A DNA stretch of 35,338 nt from a virus. The stretch spans positions 1-35,338 of the IMG/VR virus record IMGVR_UViG_3300035661_000193; one strand, given 5' to 3'. Below are positions 28,365 through 35,338 of this stretch, one piece after another. The first letter of the stretch is position 1, and each line of letters opens with the position of its first letter. A program made the position numbers and the translations under genes. Under the pieces are notes generated by a model. It ran no database searches. It was not told the origin of the DNA and worked only from the letters and a program-made list of their open reading frames with translations.

Positions 28365-29324
28365 ATGGCCCATAATATTGAGAAGCTTGCAAACGGCGAA
28401 TACAGCATGGCCTATACCGGTGAAGAACCGTGGCATGGTCTTGGTAAGAAAGTTCCTGGTGATCTGACTCCGGTTCAGATGCTCGAGGCTGCAGATCTCA
28501 ATTGGGAAGTCGAAAAAGTTCCTGCTTACGCGACTATCAATAAGAAGCGCATTACAATGGATCACTGCGCTCTTGTCCGAACCTCGGACAACAAGAAGTT
28601 GGCTGAAGTCACCAATGACTGGAAGCCTATCCAGAATCTCGAAGCCTTCAATTTCTTCAATGATTTCGTTTCCGCTGGTGAAATGGATATGGAAACGGCT
28701 GGTTCACTTCAGGACGGTCAGATCGTCTGGGGTCTCGCCAAGATCAAGGAAGGTTTCAATATCTTTAAGGGCGATCGTGTCAACGGCTATCTGCTCTTCA
28801 CAAATTTCCACAAATATGGATTCTCTACTGACGTCCGCTTCACGCCGATTCGCGTAGTGTGCAATAACACGCTGACGCTGAGCCTGCAGACCAAGTCGGA
28901 ACGAGTTGTCCGCGTATCTCATCGCCGTGACTTTATTGCCGATGAAGTCAAGGAAACCCTTGGTGTGGCCCACGAGAAGATGGCCAAGTACAAGGAAATG
29001 GCTCAGTTCCTCGGCTCCAAGAAATACGGAAAGACTGATGTCGTCGAATACTTCAAGGGACTCTTCCCGAACAGCACTGGCAAGGAAGAGAAGAAGACAG
29101 AAATGTCGCGAACAGCTCGAATGGCACGCGCTATTCTTGAGACTCAGCCTGGCCACGAGTATGCTCCTGGCAGCTGGTGGAATGCTTTCAACGCAGCTAC
29201 CTTCCTCGTCGATCACCAGGTTGGTCGATCCACTGACTCGCGGCTCACTTCTTCATGGTACGGTTACGGCCGGAAACTGAAGACTCGGGCACTCGAGAAT
29301 GCTCTCGAATACGCAAACACATAA
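28365..29324 (+). CDS. DUF932 / TIGR03299-type phage-plasmid protein
   Basis: This 319-residue protein belongs to the DUF932 family found on phages and plasmids; its biochemical role is unknown. Characteristic blocks are EEPWHGLGKKV near the N-terminus and VNGYLLFTNFH with FTPIRVVCNNTLTLSL in the middle. It has AAGGAA before the ATG. It is controlled by a promoter flanked by a 15-bp palindrome, so expression appears regulated. A clean soluble protein with no membrane segment. Confidence 0.85.
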   Translation: MAHNIEKLANGEYSMAYTGEEPWHGLGKKVPGDLTPVQMLEAADLNWEVEKVPAYATINKKRITMDHCALVRTSDNKKLAEVTNDWKPIQNLEAFNFFNDFVSAGEMDMETAGSLQDGQIVWGLAKIKEGFNIFKGDRVNGYLLFTNFHKYGFSTDVRFTPIRVVCNNTLTLSLQTKSERVVRVSHRRDFIADEVKETLGVAHEKMAKYKEMAQFLGSKKYGKTDVVEYFKGLFPNSTGKEEKKTEMSRTARMARAILETQPGHEYAPGSWWNAFNAATFLVDHQVGRSTDSRLTSSWYGYGRKLKTRALENALEYANT

Positions 29325-29338
29325 TAGAAAGAAAGCAA

Positions 29339-29698
29339 ATGCGAAGTTTTGAAGTTAATTGTGCTGATAATGATGCAGCACGTATGTTGAGTGTATTGGT
29401 TACACAGTTTTCAACTGCAGCGGATTTCTCTATCAAAGTTAAGTCGGTTGATCCCGAAGAACCTTTGTTCCGCACAAGTACTATTACAGCAATAGTATTC
29501 GATGCTTTAAAGTCGGCACGACAGCCGATGAGCATCGATGATCTTCACAAGGTTCTTGTAAGACGTGGCTATAAGTCATGGCCATACGCAACAATGAGAA
29601 AGCTTGTTGACATGAACATGGCTCACAAGATCGGCAATCGTTGGGTTGCAGGAAGTAATAAGGGATCAATTCCCTCTCATCACACTCAAAGGAAATAA
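29339..29698 (+). CDS. Hypothetical protein with possible winged-helix domain
   Basis: This 119-residue protein has its start at ATG 29339 with AGAAAG upstream. The C-terminal half (residues about 48-105) has a winged-helix-like pattern: ITAIVFDALKSARQPMSIDD, then HKVLVRRGYKSWPYATMRKL and a beta wing HKIGNRWVAG. It could bind DNA as a regulator. The N-terminus is beta-like. It lies 14 bases after the DUF932 gene. The fold is inferred by eye. Confidence 0.55.
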   Translation: MRSFEVNCADNDAARMLSVLVTQFSTAADFSIKVKSVDPEEPLFRTSTITAIVFDALKSARQPMSIDDLHKVLVRRGYKSWPYATMRKLVDMNMAHKIGNRWVAGSNKGSIPSHHTQRK

Positions 29699-29699
29699 C

Positions 29700-30215
29700 A
29701 TGACAAATCGACTAACTGATCCCGATGCTACTATGGAAGGCCTTGACAAGGATGGTCTTACGCTCGATAATTTGAGCACAGTTGAACTTAACAAGTTGTT
29801 CGATGACGTCTTCGGCGAAGCCCGCACTTCTTCTGATGACGAACTGAATGATGCACTCGATGCTATTATGGAAAGCCTTGACAAGGATAGTCTTGCGATC
29901 GATGATTTGAGCACCGTTGAGCTTGACAAGATGCTCGAAGCCGTTCTTCAGGAAGAGCAGCCTATTGATCCTGATGCGACCATCTCTGTAAGTCTTTCGG
30001 TTGGTTTTGACGGATATGGTACGCTTGCCGACGGTGTTGATACTACTGAGTTCGATGCGACCCAAATGCATATCAAGGAAGTTCTCCGCAAGTTCCAGGA
30101 TTTCATTTTCGGTCCAATGGGCTTCAGTATCAATGGTGATGCTCGAGATGCTCGACTTGCATTCCTTGACGAGAACGGCCAGATCATTTGGAGGGCATGC
30201 GACTCGGCGAAATAA
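29700..30215 (+). CDS. Acidic protein with internal duplication
   Basis: This 171-residue acidic protein starts at ATG 29700 after an AAGGAAATAAC ribosome site. The N-terminal half holds two copies of a 21-residue segment (MEGLDKDGLTLDN... and MESLDKDSLAIDD...), 45 codons apart, while the C-terminal half (about 95-171) is a separate beta-alpha domain. The role is unknown; the acidic repeats suggest a binding surface. A late-promoter element overlaps its stop. Confidence 0.6.
   Translation: MTNRLTDPDATMEGLDKDGLTLDNLSTVELNKLFDDVFGEARTSSDDELNDALDAIMESLDKDSLAIDDLSTVELDKMLEAVLQEEQPIDPDATISVSLSVGFDGYGTLADGVDTTEFDATQMHIKEVLRKFQDFIFGPMGFSINGDARDARLAFLDENGQIIWRACDSAK
29733..29930 (+). repeat. Direct repeat of 63 bases within one gene
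   Basis: Copies at 29733-29795 and 29868-29930 agree at 55 of 63 bases and encode two 21-residue segments agreeing at 15 of 21 positions. The period is 135 bases, in frame. It looks like a fairly recent internal duplication. Confidence 0.8.
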
Positions 30216-30218
30216 ATA
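30211..30218 (+). promoter_or_regulatory. Possible late promoter element (AATAAATA)
   Basis: AATAAATA overlaps the stop of the acidic-repeat gene and lies 28 bases ahead of the ATG at 30247, with AAAGGAAA between. It fits the NATAAATA core but may be incidental. Confidence 0.4.
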
Positions 30219-30246
30219 GAGGGTAAATCCCACAAAAGGAAACTAA

Positions 30247-30474
30247 ATGAGTAAAGATAAGCTGGATTTGTTCGCAGTGCGAACTGCGTCGAAGGAGGTT
30301 CTCAATACCTTCTTCACAAAGAAGACAGAAGCGAAGGCTGTTCGAGATGATATGGTAAAGGAAGGCAAAGAAGCCTTTGTTACCAAAGGTCCTGACCACC
30401 GTGATTTTAACCCTGCTACCTCAGGATTGCGTGCTGCAATTGAGAAGAGGCAGCGAAACAGAAAGCGACGATAA
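30247..30474 (+). CDS. Small basic hypothetical protein
   Basis: This 75-residue basic protein has AAAGGAAA before the ATG. It contains FTKKTEAKAVRDDMVKEGKE and ends in a strongly basic tail (EKRQRNRKRR), as in small nucleic-acid-binding proteins. Its stop overlaps the next start by one base (TAATG). Function unknown. Confidence 0.55.
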   Translation: MSKDKLDLFAVRTASKEVLNTFFTKKTEAKAVRDDMVKEGKEAFVTKGPDHRDFNPATSGLRAAIEKRQRNRKRR

Positions 30475-30908
30475 TGTCTCAATATCGTAAAGATTACAAT
30501 GAGTTTCAACGTGAGACTTATTGGACGATGCCACGAATTCTCTTTATGAGTTTTGTTGGCGTTGTTGGTCTCGGTCTTATGGGCACTGCAGCCAATCTGT
30601 TGATGCAGCCTGGCCGTATTATTTCCAAGACTCTTGACGCCAACAACGTCATTCAGAAGTACGAGTGGTTCTATGATGCCGCAGGTACCTTCAAGGCAAA
30701 AACTTCTCAAGTCCGCCAGTATAAGGAGCTGTGGAGCAAAGAAACTGATGAAGTCGAAAAGCGCCGACTTCGTATCGACATGGCTGCTATTCAGCAGAGT
30801 TGTCGAGACCTCGGTCAGCGGTACAATGCAAATGCGCTGAAGGCAAATCAATCTATTTTCATCGGACGCGACGCACCGTCGAATGTCCCAGTTGGAGACT
30901 GTGAATAA
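30474..30908 (+). CDS. Single-pass membrane protein, conserved phage family
   Basis: This 144-residue protein has a hydrophobic segment at about residues 22-45 (ILFMSFVGVVGLGLMGTAAN), followed by QPGRIISKTLDANNVI and a helical charged domain. I recall this pattern (transmembrane, then PGRVISKT and YEWFYD) from a conserved phage and bacterial membrane family of unknown function. It directly precedes a lipoprotein gene, so the two may act together at the envelope. Confidence 0.6.
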   Translation: MSQYRKDYNEFQRETYWTMPRILFMSFVGVVGLGLMGTAANLLMQPGRIISKTLDANNVIQKYEWFYDAAGTFKAKTSQVRQYKELWSKETDEVEKRRLRIDMAAIQQSCRDLGQRYNANALKANQSIFIGRDAPSNVPVGDCE

Positions 30909-31418
30909 ATGAATAAGCGTTTTGTTATGGTTGCTACTGCATTGCTTGTAATGAGTCCGATGCTTGCAGCATGTCAAGAAGATCCCAAGTCAAATCGATC
31001 GGTCCAGGCTAATAAGGCTGCAAAAGCAGCTAACTCTATTCAGTTTGATGACAATGCTGAAATCGACAATATTCAGCGTCGTTTGAAACTCACTGCTGAT
31101 CCTGGTAAGCTTGGCTTCATTCTTCTCATGAACCAAGCTGGTCAGCCGATCATGTACGAAGGTGTTAAGGGTAAGGTCACTTCAGGTGGTAAGCGACTGA
31201 CTCGTCCTGATCAGCTCGGCACTTACGGAACCAATGGTTCACCCGCTGTCCGCCAAGCTCCTTCGGATGAAGGAACATATGGTAGTTCGGCTCCATATAT
31301 TTACTACTGGAACACCGAAGGTGTTTATCGACAGTGGGATGGAAATTATCTTTACTCGGATCAGCCGATCCGCACTCGAGTGGAACCGTTGGTCATTACC
31401 ACCGTTCCAGCCAAATAA
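30909..31418 (+). CDS. Lipoprotein of unknown function
   Basis: This 169-residue protein has a signal peptide and LAAC lipobox with lipidation at Cys22 (MVATALLVMSPMLAAC). The mature protein has GKLGFILLMNQAGQPIMYEG and a Tyr/Gly-rich C-terminal region (YGSSAPYIYYW). It starts directly after the membrane-protein stop and would be placed on the host envelope. Surface roles such as blocking related phages are possible but untested. Confidence 0.7.
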   Translation: MNKRFVMVATALLVMSPMLAACQEDPKSNRSVQANKAAKAANSIQFDDNAEIDNIQRRLKLTADPGKLGFILLMNQAGQPIMYEGVKGKVTSGGKRLTRPDQLGTYGTNGSPAVRQAPSDEGTYGSSAPYIYYWNTEGVYRQWDGNYLYSDQPIRTRVEPLVITTVPAK

Positions 31419-31544
31419 GTGTTGTTAGCACTTGTAGTTAACACGTCTGCTTTCCCTCCGACGACTCACATCGTCGGAGCGGCAGTCATTTTAATTGTGG
31501 TCATTGGTGCAATGTTACCTTGGCCTTATCGTTATTGGAAATAG
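31419..31544 (+). CDS. Small membrane peptide (41 residues)
   Basis: GTG 31419 starts immediately after the lipoprotein stop. The 41-residue peptide has a hydrophobic core (HIVGAAVILIVVIGAMLPW) and a short basic-aromatic tail. A 9-bp stem (31456-31464 with 31471-31479) lies in the frame; it is more likely a mild RNA structure than a terminator. The zero-gap start and membrane character make a real gene plausible. Confidence 0.45.
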   Translation: MLLALVVNTSAFPPTTHIVGAAVILIVVIGAMLPWPYRYWK

Positions 31545-31545
31545 T

Positions 31546-31719
31546 ATGAACGAAGCGAAAATCCAAGCATTACTCAACTTTATTGACTCCAAAATCAAGT
31601 ACGAGTTCTCTAAATCTAAAAATCACATTAGAACGGTTCCTCAATCTGATCATGATGCTTTTAGGGATTCTTTGGAAACTCTCCGAACCGCACTAAAATT
31701 GCCTAACTTAAATGGATGA
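31546..31719 (+). CDS. Small hypothetical protein
   Basis: This 57-residue protein starts at ATG 31546, one base after the previous stop. It is helical and charged (ALLNFIDSKIKYEFSKSKNH) with no known motif. It ends seven bases ahead of the 31727 promoter. A longer upstream frame would overlap the membrane peptide and is less likely. Function unknown. Confidence 0.5.
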   Translation: MNEAKIQALLNFIDSKIKYEFSKSKNHIRTVPQSDHDAFRDSLETLRTALKLPNLNG

Positions 31720-31726
31720 TGCTGGG

Positions 31727-31755
31727 TTGACAGATATCTGATTCTTTGATACTAT
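31727..31755 (+). promoter_or_regulatory. Sigma-70-type promoter with conserved -35 region
   Basis: TTGACA (31727-31732) and TACTAT (31750-31755) are 17 bases apart. The surrounding 18 bases GGGTTGACAGATATCTGA are identical to those at 20957-20974. Confidence 0.65.
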
Positions 31756-31783
31756 GATAATAGAATGATACAGAGGTTGACGA

Positions 31784-32923
31784 ATGGCTCGCCGAGCATC
31801 TTCTTTTAAGCGGAAACCAAAGAGACAGAAGATTAGCCGCGCTGGCGGCTCTATCATGGATCGTAAGTTCTACGGTGATGAAAAGCCGGTTCCTCAAGAT
31901 CGTGAGCAGACTCCTGGCGAACGTGCTGATGCGTTGAATTGGTATAACGCTATGTGCGACGTAAATGACTGTCGCGAATGGCTTACAGATTATCTTGTTG
32001 GTCATGGTAAAGAAGATTGGGCGAAAAAGCTCAAGCGAGTACCTGACGATTGTCTTCCCCGAACTGCTGGATGGCTATGCCGCATTGCAATGCAAGGTGG
32101 TCACCTGTCTATGGGCTCAAATGCTTTCATCGCGAGCCATGTACAGAATGCTTTCCGCTTTATTAAGGAAGAGACTGAGGTCGAGAAGGTCGTCAAGCTG
32201 AAGCGCGATACTATTCAAGACCGTTTGAATGAGAAGTCTTCAGATATGATCGGTGAGATCGAAGGTCTTATCGATGATGGTTGTGTGGAAGGCCTTTATG
32301 AACTGCTTAAGTCGGTTAACTATCCGCCGATGCTTGCAAAGCGGATTGCTGTCCACTTTAAACCGCAGTTAGAAGAGGCCCGAGAGGCCATCGCTGGTAA
32401 AGACCCTCAGCTCAAGGAAGGTTACCGTCACTTCACCAAGAAATCACTGGCAAACCATGCCAAGATGTTGGAAGGGTTCATTTCGGACGCCGAACGATAT
32501 GCCGATGCCCAGAAAAAGGCTCGTGCACCACGGCGTAAGAAGGAAATCCCTGCTGATAAGAAGGTCAAGGGTTTCAAGCATTCTAAGTTGGATAACGACT
32601 ATAAGGTTGCATCAATTCCTGCTGTCAAGTTGATTGGTGCTCAGGCTGTGTGGTTGTTCAACACCAAGAATCGAGTGCTTACTCACTTGATCGCTGAGGA
32701 CAAGGGTGATATTCAGTGCAAGGGCAACAAGTTGTTCGGCTTCAATGAGAAGCTGTCCGTGTCTAAGAAGCTGCGGGAGAACAAAGTTGCAGCAAACTTG
32801 GATATTGCACTCCGTGGGTCGAAGCCACAGCGTAACAAGCTGATGGGATCGCTAACTACCAAACCAACTGGTTTGCAATTCCGTGGTAATGATACCACGA
32901 TTATCCTGAGGGTTGACGTATGA
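31784..32923 (+). CDS. Conserved phage protein of unknown function
   Basis: This 379-residue protein begins with a basic N-terminus (MARRASSFKRKPKRQK). A helical middle portion is followed, from about residue 255, by a beta-rich C-terminal part (YKVASIPAVKLIGAQAVWLF, LTHLIAEDKGDIQCKGNKLF). I recall similar proteins in T4-like phages without a known function. It is the first gene after a conserved promoter. There is no signal peptide or catalytic motif. It overlaps a short broken frame at its stop (ATGA). Confidence 0.6.
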   Translation: MARRASSFKRKPKRQKISRAGGSIMDRKFYGDEKPVPQDREQTPGERADALNWYNAMCDVNDCREWLTDYLVGHGKEDWAKKLKRVPDDCLPRTAGWLCRIAMQGGHLSMGSNAFIASHVQNAFRFIKEETEVEKVVKLKRDTIQDRLNEKSSDMIGEIEGLIDDGCVEGLYELLKSVNYPPMLAKRIAVHFKPQLEEAREAIAGKDPQLKEGYRHFTKKSLANHAKMLEGFISDAERYADAQKKARAPRRKKEIPADKKVKGFKHSKLDNDYKVASIPAVKLIGAQAVWLFNTKNRVLTHLIAEDKGDIQCKGNKLFGFNEKLSVSKKLRENKVAANLDIALRGSKPQRNKLMGSLTTKPTGLQFRGNDTTIILRVDV

Positions 32924-33012
32924 GTCCGGTTATGTAGCGTGTTGCAGCAATTCTTTTTTCACTTGCTTGCTGGGCAGGTAACATTTATATCGCAATGAAG
33001 ATTTGGAGCTGA
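32920..33012 (+). pseudogene. Broken or amber-interrupted small membrane ORF
   Basis: ATG 32920 overlaps the previous stop (ATGA) and reads MSPVM, then TAG at 32935-32937. The same frame continues RVAAILFSLACWAGNIYIAM and KIWS to a TGA at 33010-33012, a plausible membrane peptide. There is no start codon after the TAG. It may be a gene inactivated by one mutation, or an amber-read-through product. TAG is used as a normal stop elsewhere (for example RtcB), which argues against recoding. Confidence 0.45.
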
Positions 33013-33016
33013 AAAA

Positions 33017-33277
33017 GTGTTTGAATACAAGCTGGTTAAAGTAGAAGGTGGTGCAGGTCTTTCAGCCATTGATCCTGTGAATGCCTTTACTGCAAAGAAT
33101 CCTGATTGGAAGCTCTGGAATGTTATTCCGGGCAGTGTTGGTCAAATACTATTCTTTGTCTTTGAGCGACCGCTCAAGGGGGGTTCTGACTCGAGTCCGC
33201 CTGCTGGTGGTTTGAAGGACGGCGCAAAGCTGACTGACAGCGTTGTGGTTGCATTCCCTAAGCGGGCTGCAGCATGA
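33017..33277 (+). CDS. Small hypothetical protein
   Basis: This 86-residue protein starts at GTG 33017. It has a beta-rich N-terminal half (FEYKLVKVEGG, WNVIPGSVGQILFFVFE) and a Pro/Ser-rich segment. It precedes another small gene with a 4-base overlap. It shows no recognisable domain, and its role is unknown. Confidence 0.5.
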   Translation: MFEYKLVKVEGGAGLSAIDPVNAFTAKNPDWKLWNVIPGSVGQILFFVFERPLKGGSDSSPPAGGLKDGAKLTDSVVVAFPKRAAA

Positions 33278-33519
33278 GTGAAGCTGAACAATCAAAGCCA
33301 AGTTTCAATTTTGAAATTCCTCGCATGAATCATCATGATGCGGCTATTTCACTCATGAATGTGGCTTTGAATGTCTTTGTCCATCGAGCAGCTGCATGGC
33401 AAGATCTTTATATTCTTACCAAACAGCTACTCGAGGATGCAGAGCTTCAAGGTAGAGAAAAAGCACTTGCTGAAGTAGCGGAAGCTACGCCTGAAGAAAG
33501 TGGTGATATCTGTGGTTGA
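33274..33519 (+). CDS. Small hypothetical protein
   Basis: This 81-residue protein has a helical middle (DAAISLMNVALNVFVHRAAA) and an acidic C-terminus. It overlaps the previous gene by 4 bases and the exonuclease by 8. It may be expressed with the exonuclease, but no motif suggests a function. Its composition is typical of a soluble protein. Confidence 0.5.
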   Translation: MSEAEQSKPSFNFEIPRMNHHDAAISLMNVALNVFVHRAAAWQDLYILTKQLLEDAELQGREKALAEVAEATPEESGDICG

Positions 33520-34042
33520 CATTGTAGTAGACGTAGAATCTGACGGACCAGTTCCTGGCTTGTTCTCAATGATTTCGATCGGAATCGTGGTCGCTGAAGA
33601 GAAGCTCATTACGGAGTTGCCGCCTTTCAAAGCTTTATTCAAGCCTATTTCATTATATTGGAAGCATGATGCGCTTGCAATTTCGAATATCTCGCGGGAA
33701 GAGCATGAAGCTTATCCTGAGGCTTTGGACAGCACTGTTCAGATGCTCCATTGGCTCGAGAACATTCAAAAGGTAACTGGCGGTGGACGACTGACTATGT
33801 GGTCAGATAATCCCGCATACGATTTTATGTGGCCTACATACTATCTGCATCATTACGTTGGTCAGTCACCTCTCGGTTGGTCTGCACGACGTATTGGTGA
33901 TCTTTGGTGTGGTCATAAAGGTTCATTGAAAGCAAGATGGAAACATTTGCGCGATACACCTCACACTCACGATCCTGTTGATGACGCAATGGGAAATGCT
34001 GAAGCCCTTATCAAAATCAAACGGATATTGAGCACCAAATGA
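33512..34042 (+). CDS. DnaQ-like 3'-5' exonuclease
   Basis: This 176-residue DEDDh-type exonuclease starts at GTG 33512, which matches the 8-base overlap pattern; GTG 33500 is possible. The first motif VDVESDGP holds D and E, WSDNPAYDF gives the second, and THDPVDDAMGNAEAL has the third region with catalytic His and Asp. Such enzymes trim 3' ends of DNA or RNA. Its next gene overlaps by 4 bases. The substrate is unknown. Confidence 0.75.
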   Translation: MVDIVVDVESDGPVPGLFSMISIGIVVAEEKLITELPPFKALFKPISLYWKHDALAISNISREEHEAYPEALDSTVQMLHWLENIQKVTGGGRLTMWSDNPAYDFMWPTYYLHHYVGQSPLGWSARRIGDLWCGHKGSLKARWKHLRDTPHTHDPVDDAMGNAEALIKIKRILSTK

Positions 34043-34335
34043 GCGATTTCTGGAAAAGGGTAGAAGAGCAGGACGGCCGTGAGACAAAAGCTAATGCACT
34101 CCGATTGGATGCTGCAGGCCGTCCGTTAAATATTGGTGACACAGTCGCTTATGGTGTGCTGTTGAGCCGCTCGGCCGCCGTGCAGATCGGCACTCTGATT
34201 GGATGGTCACCGAAAGGCAAACCGCAGATCAAGATCGACGAGCGCTTTCGTAAGACACGGGGAAGCAAAGAAGTTGTAACTCTACAATTCTATGATCGCA
34301 TGGTAAAGTTGGAGACTATTGACAATGCTTCTTAA
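34039..34335 (+). CDS. Small protein, possible SH3/KOW-like fold
   Basis: This 98-residue protein overlaps the exonuclease by 4 bases. The middle is beta-rich with LNIGDTVAYGVLLSRSAAVQ and IGTLIGWSPKGKPQIKIDE, reminiscent of small SH3/KOW barrels. The helical N-terminus is charged. Function unknown. It overlaps the next gene by 11 bases, showing close packing with the restriction-enzyme-like gene. Confidence 0.5.
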   Translation: MSDFWKRVEEQDGRETKANALRLDAAGRPLNIGDTVAYGVLLSRSAAVQIGTLIGWSPKGKPQIKIDERFRKTRGSKEVVTLQFYDRMVKLETIDNAS

Positions 34336-34843
34336 AAATCCTTTCAATCGAAAAGCAAATTCTGCTGCAATTCTTGAGAAACTCATAAAGCAATTTCCAA
34401 ACAAAAAAGCTCTTATCTCAGGCATTGATTTTGCATTTGCTAAGCTTACTGGTCCTCATAAAGAAATTTACGATATGTTTGCTGAAGAACAGCAAGCTGT
34501 TCTTTCTTGCATGATTGAAAAGTTCTTAGGTATATATCTCATTAAGCATGGATGGATTCCTGGCAAAGCAGCAAAACATGAAAAGGATTATCTTCACAAC
34601 AAAAAGTCTTTGTTCAATTTTGAATTGAAGACAACCAGCGGATATAATATTTGGTGCCGCGCAAGCAGCCATACCAAAAAGAACACTCAGGGCTATTTTC
34701 TCATAGTTTATTATGACACAAAGAAAAGAGAGTATGAATTGAGATTAGGTTGGTTAAATCATTCTGATTGGAATGCAAGAAACACTATTTCTGCTAAAAC
34801 TCGAGATACTCAAAGTGCAATAATACATCAAGGAAAATATTGA
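34325..34843 (+). CDS. ScaI-like restriction endonuclease (PD-(D/E)XK)
   Basis: This 172-residue protein starts at ATG 34325, with GGAG ten bases upstream. The nuclease core is NFELKTTS (Glu100, Lys102) with Asp88 before it, and YFLIVYYDTKK and LRLGWLNHSDWN follow. I recall this order from ScaI-family type II restriction enzymes. The gene is noticeably more A+T-rich than its neighbours, suggesting recent transfer. No partner methyltransferase is seen in this window. It could act as a free-standing or homing-type nuclease. Confidence 0.65.
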   Translation: MLLKNPFNRKANSAAILEKLIKQFPNKKALISGIDFAFAKLTGPHKEIYDMFAEEQQAVLSCMIEKFLGIYLIKHGWIPGKAAKHEKDYLHNKKSLFNFELKTTSGYNIWCRASSHTKKNTQGYFLIVYYDTKKREYELRLGWLNHSDWNARNTISAKTRDTQSAIIHQGKY

Positions 34844-34905
34844 TGACTAATCGCGTTAAAGAATATCGAGACACTCATCTGGCTCAAGGACCATTGGAAA
34901 GCTGA
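34843..34905 (+). CDS. Possible small ORF (20 residues)
   Basis: ATG 34843 overlaps the restriction-gene stop (ATGA). The 20-residue peptide MTNRVKEYRDTHLAQGPLES is soluble and charged. The overlap is the main support. It could be a remnant of a longer gene cut by the insertion of the restriction-enzyme-like gene. Confidence 0.35.
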   Translation: MTNRVKEYRDTHLAQGPLES

Positions 34906-34923
34906 ACTAATAAGGAATAAGAA

Positions 34924-35338
34924 ATGGATATCGCACATCGCGAAGTAACCAAGCAGCTCATGAAAGAGCAAGGTTTTATCACTCATGACTTCGAGTACAA
35001 TTGGGATGCCATGACTCGGTCAGCTCATATCGCTTATAAGTATGATCAGCTACCAGTTTCTGGCATGCCCTACTGTATCGCGAGCAATGTTCTAAAAGAT
35101 CCTGAGCTATTCATCCAGTTGCTCAAGCAATATCCTGCAACGGAATCTGATCCTCGATTCTGGGCAGGTTCAGCACACCACATTGGCTATAAACAGAGTC
35201 TTCATGCTCAAACCTTTTTACCATTGCTTTCTATGTGGAGGGTGGCATTTAAAGAAATGTTTCCTGAAGTTGATTTGGATGACCACAAGACAGCAGCAAG
35301 CTGGAGTGTGACTACCAATATCTACAGTAAGGAAATGC
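34924..35338 (+). CDS. Hypothetical protein, cut by the window end
   Basis: ATG 34924, with AAGGAA upstream, opens a frame that stays open to the last base (138 codons seen). The visible part begins MDIAHREVTKQLMKEQGF and has EYNWDAMTRSAHIAYKYDQL and KDPELFIQLLKQ. It is soluble and helical. No family is recognised. The 3' end lies outside this window. Confidence 0.6.
   Translation, partial: MDIAHREVTKQLMKEQGFITHDFEYNWDAMTRSAHIAYKYDQLPVSGMPYCIASNVLKDPELFIQLLKQYPATESDPRFWAGSAHHIGYKQSLHAQTFLPLLSMWRVAFKEMFPEVDLDDHKTAASWSVTTNIYSKEM

Noticed and set aside
31456-31479. 9-bp hairpin as a transcription terminator
   Set aside because: No T run follows and the hairpin lies inside a plausible small gene, so termination is unlikely.
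32935-32937. Genome-wide TAG recoding
   Set aside because: Several intact genes, including RtcB and RlpA-like, end with TAG, so the amber codon is a normal stop here.
1-35338. CRISPR arrays, insertion sequences, attachment sites
   Set aside because: No regularly spaced repeats, transposase-type frames with terminal repeats, or integrase genes were seen.

Overview
The window looks like part of the genome of a large T4-superfamily myovirus. Supporting genes are a T4 gp61-type primase, a T4-type RNase H, a SegE-like GIY-YIG protein, a Cas4-like PD-(D/E)XK exonuclease, and several conserved hypothetical proteins that I recognise from T4-like cyanophages and rhizobial phages. Genes are packed end to end, many with 4- or 8-base stop/start overlaps, almost all on the + strand. 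TATAAATA-type late promoter elements and TTGACA-17-TATAAT promoters are both present. A B12-dependent (class II) ribonucleotide reductase and this gene set fit an alphaproteobacterial, perhaps rhizobial, host. The host assignment is inference. No tRNA, rRNA, CRISPR array or insertion sequence was seen.

Layout. 15-5224: a GIY-YIG/NUMOD3 homing-endonuclease-like ORF, then virion or prohead-core type proteins (AT-hook, zinc-ribbon, beta-repeat, possible capsid-targeting N-termini) read from late promoters. 5145-6041 (minus): two membrane genes, one XhlA-like, behind a minus-strand late promoter; a possible lysis cassette. 6112-9081: class II RNR NrdJ behind a promoter overlapped by an inverted repeat, then a coiled-coil protein and a terminator. 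9106-11850: small genes, an alpha/beta hydrolase and a membrane-anchored SPFH protein, closed by two hairpins. 11854-14584: primase (possibly leaderless mRNA), small proteins, a PPP phosphatase and a SegE-like protein; an antisense GIY-YIG endonuclease lies at 14544-15005. 15107-20963: a compact operon with an SH3/WYL_2-like protein, RlpA-like exported transglycosylase, SpeD-like SAM decarboxylase, GmhA-like isomerase, Tat-signal protein, nucleotidyltransferase, glycosyltransferase, HddA-like heptose kinase and methyltransferase. 20960-28280: RNase H, exonuclease, a macrodomain-like protein, lipoprotein, 2OG-Fe(II) oxygenase, metalloprotease, a truncated P-loop ORF and RtcB RNA ligase. 28296-35338: a DUF932 protein behind a 15-bp perfect palindrome over its promoter, small membrane proteins and lipoproteins, a DnaQ-like exonuclease, a ScaI-like restriction endonuclease, and a gene cut by the window edge.

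The most striking feature is the 16.1-21.0 kb operon. It encodes the isomerase, kinase and nucleotidyltransferase steps expected for a nucleotide-activated heptose, plus a glycosyltransferase and a methyltransferase, but no recognisable GmhB phosphatase. I infer that the phage makes and transfers an activated, possibly methylated, seven-carbon sugar. The target (phage DNA, virion protein or host envelope) cannot be read from sequence. The rest of the window supplies nucleotide production (NrdJ), replication (primase, RNase H, exonucleases), RNA repair (RtcB), virion assembly and probably lysis.
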